Source: an uncultured Actinomycetes bacterium (GTDB taxonomy: Bacteria > Actinomycetota > Thermoleophilia > Solirubrobacterales > 70-9). From it: a DNA stretch of 32,985 nucleotides. Below, piece after piece: positions 28,573-32,985 of this stretch. The number at the start of each line of letters is the position of its first letter. Within the stretch, counting starts at the first letter, position 1. The notes under the pieces were generated by a model that saw only the letters and a program-made list of their open reading frames with translations, was not told where the DNA came from and ran no database searches. The position numbers and the translations under genes are program-made. The DNA is taken from positions 1 through 32,985 of the forward strand of contig CAMLHB010000005.1 of assembly GCA_946479725.1 (NCBI GenBank), read 5' to 3'.

Positions 28573-28580
28573 ACCCGACG

Positions 28581-29306
28581 ATGGGACCCGAACGGGCGGC
28601 AGGGGACGAAGGCGGGCTGGCGGCGATCGTCGCCGCGCGCAACGAGGCGGACCGGATCGGCGCCACGGTGCGGGCGCTGCGCGAGGCCTTCCCCGGTGCA
28701 CATATATGGGTGGCCGACGACGCCTCCGAGGACGGGACCGCCGAGGCGGCGCTGGCGGCGGGGGCCGAGGTGGTCAGCCGCGGCCGCCCGCACGGCAAGG
28801 GCGCGAACGTCTCCGCCGCCGCCGAGGCGGCGCTCAGCGTCACCGCCCCGCCCCAGCTCGTCCTCCTCTGCGACGGCGACCTCGGCGCCTCGGCGGCGCA
28901 CCTGGCGCCGCTGGTCGAGGCGGTCCGCCGCGGCGAGTGCGACCTCGCCGTCGCCGCCTTCTCCCGCCGGGTCGGCGGCGGCTTCGGCCTCGCCCTCGGC
29001 TTCGCCCGCTGGGCTATCCGCCGCCTCTGCAACCTGCAGACCGAGGCCTCGATCTCCGGCCAGCGGGCAATGCGGGTGGAGGTGCTGCGCGCGGCCCTCC
29101 CCTTCGCCGCCGGCTACGGGATGGAGATCGGGATGACGGTCGACGCGGTCCGCGCCGGCTACCGCCTGCGCGAGTACGAACTCGACCTCGCGCACCGCAG
29201 CACCGGCCGCACCGCTCGCGGCTTCGCCCACCGGGCGCGCCAGCTGCGCGACTTCCTCCGCGTCTTCGCCGCGCGCTCGCATTCCCGTCCTCCTAAGGTG
29301 CAGTGA
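28581..29306 (+). CDS. Family 2 glycosyltransferase
   Basis: 241 residues. A GT-A fold: LAAIVAARNEADRIGATVRAL (nucleotide-sugar strand), HIWVADDASEDGTAEAAL (first Asp pair), KGANVSAAAEAAL, LVLLCDGDLGAS (DxD metal site) and SGQRAMRVEVLRA in the acceptor region. No membrane span is evident. It resembles the glucosyl-phosphoglycerate/dolichyl-phosphate class in layout, but donor and acceptor are unknown. ATG 28581 was preferred over 28557 (which overlaps the opposite gene) because of the -10 upstream. Its TGA shares a base with the ATG of the secreted-protein gene that follows, so the two are co-translated; a surface glycan role is possible. Confidence 0.85.
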   Translation: MGPERAAGDEGGLAAIVAARNEADRIGATVRALREAFPGAHIWVADDASEDGTAEAALAAGAEVVSRGRPHGKGANVSAAAEAALSVTAPPQLVLLCDGDLGASAAHLAPLVEAVRRGECDLAVAAFSRRVGGGFGLALGFARWAIRRLCNLQTEASISGQRAMRVEVLRAALPFAAGYGMEIGMTVDAVRAGYRLREYELDLAHRSTGRTARGFAHRARQLRDFLRVFAARSHSRPPKVQ

Positions 29307-30094
29307 TGCGGTGGCGAGGGAGACGAACGGTTGCGCTGGCGATCTTCGCGACCGCCCTGGTCTTCGGCGCCTCCCTGGCGAACGCGGAGCTGGTCGAGCG
29401 CGGCAACCTCTTCGTCAGGTTCGCCGGCGGCATCTCCCCCACCACCCTGCCCCGGCACGACCATGCCCCGATCGGGGTCCACGTTGACGGCACGGTGCGG
29501 ACCCTCTCCGGCGAACGGCCGCCGGCGCTGCGCTGGATCTCGATCGGGATCAACCGCGGCGGCAGGATCGAAACCCGAGGGCTGCCGACCTGCCGGCGCT
29601 CCGAGATCGAAGCGGTCAGCTCGGCCAAGGCGATGGAAACCTGCGGCCCGGCGCTGGTCGGCACCGGTCGCTACCTCGCCGGTGTCGCCTTCCCCGAACA
29701 GGACGCCTTCCCGCTGCAGGGAAGGGTCCTCGCCTTCAACGCGGTCATCGACGGCGAACGGGCGATCCTCGCCCACGTCTATGGCAAGAAACCGTTCCCG
29801 AACAGTCGCATCTTCGTCTTCCACATCCGCAAGTCCAGCGGCACCTTCGCGACGGTCCTCACCGCCGCCCTGCCGGTCTCGATCAACCGCCACGGCTACC
29901 TGAAACGGATCATCCTCAACCTGCGGCGGGACTTCGTCTACCGCGGCCGCAAGCACAGCTACCTCAGCGCCGCCTGCGGGGCGCCGGCCGGCACCAACCT
30001 CGGCGTCTTCCCCTTCGTCCGCGTCGGCATGACCTTCGCCGACGGCCGTAAACTGGCCTCCACCTTGATCCGCTCCTGCACGGTCCGGCGCTAA
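29306..30094 (+). CDS. Secreted protein, probable single-copy relative of the giant protein's module
   Basis: 262 residues. Signal peptide 1-27 (basic MRWRGRR, then VALAIFATALVFGASLANA). After it: a region with LRWISIGINRGG, LPTCRRSEIE, ETCGPALVGTG (compare CPxAxxiG in the giant protein), PLQGRVLAFNAVIDG, and a C-terminal YLSAACGAPAGTN with a further Cys near the end. The order LP-x-C, CG/CP-x-A-x-vG, G-x-v-l-a-F matches the repeat module of the 1211-residue secreted protein, so I infer common ancestry, at low sequence identity. Function unknown. ATG overlaps the TGA of the glycosyltransferase; an alternative GTG at 29303 adds one residue. Confidence 0.78.
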   Translation: MRWRGRRTVALAIFATALVFGASLANAELVERGNLFVRFAGGISPTTLPRHDHAPIGVHVDGTVRTLSGERPPALRWISIGINRGGRIETRGLPTCRRSEIEAVSSAKAMETCGPALVGTGRYLAGVAFPEQDAFPLQGRVLAFNAVIDGERAILAHVYGKKPFPNSRIFVFHIRKSSGTFATVLTAALPVSINRHGYLKRIILNLRRDFVYRGRKHSYLSAACGAPAGTNLGVFPFVRVGMTFADGRKLASTLIRSCTVRR

Positions 30095-30110
30095 ACGCCC
30101 CACCCACCCG

Positions 30111-31559
30111 GTGATCCTCGCGATCGACCAAGGGACGACGGGGACCACCTGCCTCGTCTTCGACGCCGAGGGCGCGGTCGCGGGGCGCGCCTACTCGGAG
30201 TTCCAGCAGTTCTTCCCGCAGCCGGGCTGGGTGGAGCACGACGCGAACGAGATCTGGGAGGTGACGCGGCGGGTCGCCGCCGAGGCGATCGCCGACGCCG
30301 CCATCGAGGGGGCCGACCTCGACGCGATCGGGATCACCAACCAGCGGGAGACGGTCGTCGCCTGGGACCCCGAGACCGGCGAGCCGATCCACCGCGCCCT
30401 CGTCTGGCAGGACCGGCGCACCGCGGCGCGCTGCGACGAGCTGCGGGCGGCCGGTCACGAACCGCTGGTCCGCGAGCGCACCGGCCTCACCATCGACCCC
30501 TACTTCTCCGGGACCAAGATCGAGTGGCTGCTGCGGAACGCCGAGGGGGCAGAGCGAGCGGTCTTCGGCACCGTCGACTCCTGGCTCCTCTTCAAGCTGA
30601 CCGGCCAGCACCTGACCGACTACACGAACGCCTCGCGGACGATGCTCTTCGACATCCGCAGGCTCGAGTGGGACGAGGAGATCTGCGGACTGCTCGGCGT
30701 CGACCCCGAGCGACTGCCGCAGCCGCGCCCCTCTTCCTGCATCTTCGGCACCACCTCGGAGTTCGGCGGCGAGGTGGCGGTGGCGGGAGTCGCCGGCGAC
30801 CAGCAGGCGGCGCTGTTCGGCCAGGCCTGCCACCACCCGGGGATGGCCAAGAACACCTACGGCACCGGCAGCTTCGTCCTCCTCAACAGCGGCCCGGAGC
30901 CGCCGCCGGTGCCGGACGGTCTGCTGGCGACGGTCGCCTGGGGCCTCGGCAACGAGGTCACCTACGCACTCGAGGCCTCGATCTTCGTCACCGGCGCCGC
31001 CGTGCAGTGGCTGCGCGACGGGCTCGGGATCATCGAGGCGGCGGGAGAGACCGAGGCGCTGGCGGCATCGTTGGGGGGCAACGACGGCGTCTTCTTCGTT
31101 CCGGCCCTGACCGGGCTCGGCTCGCCCCACTGGGACCCCTACGCGCGCGGCACGATCGTCGGCCTGACCCGCGGCAGCGGCCGCGCCCACCTGGCGCGGG
31201 CGGCGCTGGAGGCGATCGCCTACGAGACCGTCGACGCGGTGCGGGCCCAGGAGGACGCCTGCGGCGAGCGCCTGGAGCTGCTGCGGGCCGACGGCGGTGC
31301 CAGCGCCAACCGCTGGCTGATGCAGTTCCAAGCCGACGTCCTCGGTGTACCTGTCTCCGTGCCGGAGATCGCAGAGACGACCGCGCTCGGCGCCGCCTAC
31401 CTGGCCGGGATCGCGACCGGCGTCTGGACGCCACAGGGCGTGGCGGAGATGTGGCGCGAGGCCGATCGCTACGAACCGCGGATGGGCGAAGACGAGCGCC
31501 GGCAGCTGCTTGCCGACTGGCAACGAGCTCTGGAGCGCTCGCGCGAATGGGCGAGATGA
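30111..31559 (+). CDS. glpK: Glycerol kinase
   Basis: 482 residues, slightly short for the family (about 500). Phosphorylates glycerol to sn-glycerol-3-phosphate with ATP in the cytoplasm. FGGY-kinase features: AIDQGTTGTTCLVFD (4-18), GITNQRETVVAWD, ALVWQDRRTA (WQDRR contacts glycerol), DPYFSGTKIEWLL, VAGDQQAALFGQ, NTYGTGSFVLLN, FVPALTGLGSPHWDPYARG, and GGASANRWLMQFQAD near the C-terminus. No glpF or glpD is adjacent. GTG 30111, 16 nt after the previous stop, with no Shine-Dalgarno sequence visible. The stop overlaps the acyltransferase start (ATGA), linking production of glycerol-3-phosphate to its acylation. Confidence 0.95.
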   Translation: MILAIDQGTTGTTCLVFDAEGAVAGRAYSEFQQFFPQPGWVEHDANEIWEVTRRVAAEAIADAAIEGADLDAIGITNQRETVVAWDPETGEPIHRALVWQDRRTAARCDELRAAGHEPLVRERTGLTIDPYFSGTKIEWLLRNAEGAERAVFGTVDSWLLFKLTGQHLTDYTNASRTMLFDIRRLEWDEEICGLLGVDPERLPQPRPSSCIFGTTSEFGGEVAVAGVAGDQQAALFGQACHHPGMAKNTYGTGSFVLLNSGPEPPPVPDGLLATVAWGLGNEVTYALEASIFVTGAAVQWLRDGLGIIEAAGETEALAASLGGNDGVFFVPALTGLGSPHWDPYARGTIVGLTRGSGRAHLARAALEAIAYETVDAVRAQEDACGERLELLRADGGASANRWLMQFQADVLGVPVSVPEIAETTALGAAYLAGIATGVWTPQGVAEMWREADRYEPRMGEDERRQLLADWQRALERSREWAR

Positions 31560-32236
31560 AGCCGCAGGTCTACAAAGACCCGCGCCCGGCCGAGTACTTC
31601 CAGCAGTTCCACGAAGCGGCCCGCAAGGGCGTCGGCTGGACCTACACCCTGGCCCGTATCGTCCTCACCCTGCCGACGATCCTACTCTGGCGCGTGCGGG
31701 CGATCGGCCTCGAGAACGTCCCCAAGACGGGACCGCTGGTCCTCGCCCCCAACCACTTCAGCCAGATGGACCACTTCTTCGTCGGCGTATACCTGAAGCG
31801 GAAGATCCGCTTCATGGCCAAATCCCAGCTCTTCGGCCCTCCCGTCCTCACCTACATCTACAAGCACGGCGGCGTCTTCCCGGTCCGCCGCGGTCACCAC
31901 GATGAGGAGGCCTTCGAGACCGTCCGCCAGCTCCTCGACCAGGGCGAAATGCTCCTCGTCTACGCCGAGGGCGGCCGCTCCCGCTCCCAGCAGCTGGGCC
32001 AGCCCAAACCCGGGATCGGCCGCATCGCCCTCGAATCCGGCGTCCCGATCGTCCCCGTGGCGATCAAAGGCTCCGAGCGCGCCCGCCAATGGCGCCGCCT
32101 CCGCTTCCCCAAGATCACCGTCCATTTCGGCAGGCCGATGACCTTCCCAGTCGATGACTCCCCGAGCAGGAGCCGTCAACTAGAGGCTGCAAGCGAAATC
32201 TTCGAGGTGGTGCGCCGAATGCACGAGAAGTCTTGA
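31556..32236 (+). CDS. 1-acyl-glycerol-3-phosphate acyltransferase-like protein (PlsC family)
   Basis: 226 residues. Transfers an acyl group to a glycerol-phosphate backbone at the membrane. The catalytic HX4D box is NHFSQMD (H67, D72), followed by GGVFPVRRG (block II-like), the phosphate-binding EGGRSRS and the block IV GVPIVPVAI. A hydrophobic segment at about 32-46 probably anchors it. ATG 31556 overlaps the glpK stop (ATGA, 4 bases), so translation is coupled; ATG 31547 is also in frame. Together with GlpK this gives two consecutive steps of phospholipid or triacylglycerol synthesis, although the first acylation (PlsB/PlsX-Y) is not here. A hairpin begins at the stop codon. Confidence 0.9.
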   Translation: MKPQVYKDPRPAEYFQQFHEAARKGVGWTYTLARIVLTLPTILLWRVRAIGLENVPKTGPLVLAPNHFSQMDHFFVGVYLKRKIRFMAKSQLFGPPVLTYIYKHGGVFPVRRGHHDEEAFETVRQLLDQGEMLLVYAEGGRSRSQQLGQPKPGIGRIALESGVPIVPVAIKGSERARQWRRLRFPKITVHFGRPMTFPVDDSPSRSRQLEAASEIFEVVRRMHEKS

Positions 32237-32255
32237 TCCGCATTTTTTTGCGGAT
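32236..32255 (+). terminator. Hairpin at the end of the glpK-acyltransferase operon
   Basis: ATCCGCA-TTTTTT-TGCGGAT, a perfect 7-bp stem with a T6 loop, starting on the last base of the stop codon. No T-tract follows, so it is a moderate terminator candidate. Confidence 0.6.
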
Positions 32256-32314
32256 GCTCTTCAGTGTATTCCTAGCTCCACGCAGGACAAATCCTCTTTC
32301 CCTGCCGCAGCGTT

Positions 32315-32347
32315 GCTGAGTACCGTCAAATGTACTCAGCTGTTTTT
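32315..32347 (+). terminator. Stem-loop followed by TGTTTTT, intrinsic terminator
   Basis: GCTGAGTAC (32315-32323) and GTACTCAGC (32332-32340) form a perfect 9-bp stem with an 8-base loop, followed directly by TGTTTTT. This is the best rho-independent terminator in the window. It overlaps the -35 of the next promoter by two bases. Confidence 0.7.
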
Positions 32348-32375
32348 GACTGCACCCTCTCGCCTCCTCTAGTTC
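32346..32375 (+). promoter_or_regulatory. Promoter of the small secreted-protein gene
   Basis: TTGACT (32346-32351), an 18-base spacer, then TAGTTC (32370-32375). It is the only promoter here with a good -35. The leader of about 60 nt ends in a modest AAAGG ribosome site before ATG 32441. Confidence 0.5.
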
Positions 32376-32440
32376 TTTCGACAAGACCAACGCCGGTGGA
32401 GGTAGGCACATACCTCTGCCGAGCACAACGAAAGGCAAAT

Positions 32441-32983
32441 ATGAGCAAGAAGATGATGCTGCTCGCCCTCGCGGTGGCCAGCATGGCGATGTTCGCGCTT
32501 CCGGCGGCCGCCTCGGCGCAGGAAATCCACGTCGACGGGATCACCACTTTCACCGGGGAAAATGACCCCGGAAACCTAGTGTCTGGTACCGAGCCGGTAA
32601 TCTCATGCACGAACACCAACGGTCAGGAAGGTGTGACCGGTTCCTTCGAACCCGGCGGAACAACAGGCGAAATCAAACTGGACTTCACCGGGTGTACCGC
32701 CAAAACGATTTTCGGCAACGTAAATTGCAACACTGAAAAAGCGGCCACTGGCACAATCAAATCTGCCGGCACGTTCCACGCGATCACAGTAGAACGGGAA
32801 GGCGTAAAAAAGCCGGCAATTCTGGTCACAGCAAACACAACGGTAATTGAATGCGCTGGAATCGCGAAGACCCATGTCGAAGGCAGTGGTATCGGCACAA
32901 TCACTATTCAGGCATGCGGCGTTGAAAGCAAAGAAATGACGGAAAAATTCGAAGCTACAGGTTCTACCCAGAATCACCTCTAA
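32441..32983 (+). CDS. Small secreted protein of unknown function, A/T-richer than its surroundings
   Basis: 180 residues, complete; TAA at 32981-32983. The signal peptide is plain (SKKMMLLALAVASMAMFALP, then AAASAQ, cleavage near 27). The mature part is beta-rich, full of Thr, Gly and short strands (TTFTGEND, GEIKLDFTGC, GTIKSAGTF, TANTTVIECAG, GTITIQACG), with five Cys that could pair extracellularly. No known domain recognised. ATG 32441 has AAAGG 6 nt upstream. Codons such as AAA, GAA and AAT are frequent, unlike the enzyme genes around it, which suggests a different expression class or transfer. Its MSK-start leader resembles that of the 1211-residue secreted protein. Confidence 0.85.
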   Translation: MSKKMMLLALAVASMAMFALPAAASAQEIHVDGITTFTGENDPGNLVSGTEPVISCTNTNGQEGVTGSFEPGGTTGEIKLDFTGCTAKTIFGNVNCNTEKAATGTIKSAGTFHAITVEREGVKKPAILVTANTTVIECAGIAKTHVEGSGIGTITIQACGVESKEMTEKFEATGSTQNHL

Positions 32984-32985
32984 TA

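Noticed and set aside
27540..29282. Upstream extension of the glycosylase frame to a 791-residue protein
   Set aside because: The extra part is low-complexity Arg/Pro/Ala sequence overlapping the crotonase, biotin-carrier and glycosyltransferase genes. The GTG at 27539 overlaps the previous stop and begins the real domain.
1..32985. CRISPR arrays, tRNA or rRNA genes, insertion sequences
   Set aside because: No regularly spaced direct repeats, cloverleaf-like segments, transposase motifs or terminal repeats with target duplications were seen on either strand.

Overview
The window is GC-rich (clear by eye, not computed), gene-dense bacterial DNA. It looks like an actinobacterium, most likely class Thermoleophilia / order Solirubrobacterales. 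Pointers are an FprA-type ferredoxin reductase, a TB7.3-like 70-residue biotin carrier, the DUF3618 / phage-holin-family / DUF4235-like trio, many GTG starts, GTGA/ATGA gene overlaps, and large modular secreted proteins with Lys/Arg-rich tails that I associate with that order. The taxon is an inference. I see no rRNA, tRNA, CRISPR array or transposase, and no gene-free stretch longer than 300 bases.

Layout. 1-1924: redox / Fe-S block: 3' end of fprA, bolA, a tiny membrane protein, a monothiol CGFS glutaredoxin and a convergent A-type Fe-S carrier (ErpA-like). 1987-2862: DegV lipid-binding protein. 2870-3687: three small envelope genes. 3727-5162: C-N hydrolase plus TetR, with a perfect operator-like palindrome in the leader; an SDR follows (5234-6070). 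6182-7099: AbiEi-like HTH fused to a DUF559 nuclease, flanked by palindromes. 7173-10238: large cyclase-homology/AAA/TPR regulator whose cyclase domain has lost the usual catalytic Asn.

10235-17971 is an acyl-CoA catabolic locus. One strand carries crotonase, biotin-dependent carboxyltransferase, BKACE (DUF849), alpha-methylacyl-CoA racemase and a MerR regulator. Diverging from it are two IVD/LCAD-type acyl-CoA dehydrogenases. The set recalls leucine/isovalerate or methyl-branched acyl-CoA breakdown, but a BKACE enzyme sits where HMG-CoA lyase would be expected, and biotin carboxylase is absent. A perfect 26-bp palindrome ends the locus.

18006-25228 holds two giant secreted genes: an NHL-propeller/FnIII/second-propeller protein, then a DUF11-like protein with four copies of a Cys-containing module. 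Both have basic tails, and the second has a nine-base C tract. 25426-28558 is a tightly overlapping operon: biotin carrier, methylmalonyl-CoA-decarboxylase-like crotonase, AlkA-type glycosylase and CHASE-GGDEF diguanylate cyclase. Diverging from it are a GT2 glycosyltransferase and a secreted protein (28581-30094), then glycerol kinase translationally coupled to a PlsC-like acyltransferase (30111-32236). Two stem-loops follow, then a small A/T-richer secreted protein gene.

Across the window, at least seven genes have a TAnnnT -10 hexamer ending only 6-8 nt before the start codon, which implies leaderless mRNAs. The best candidates for something undescribed are the modular secreted-protein system, the BKACE-containing acyl-CoA pathway, and the palindrome-flanked HTH-nuclease unit.
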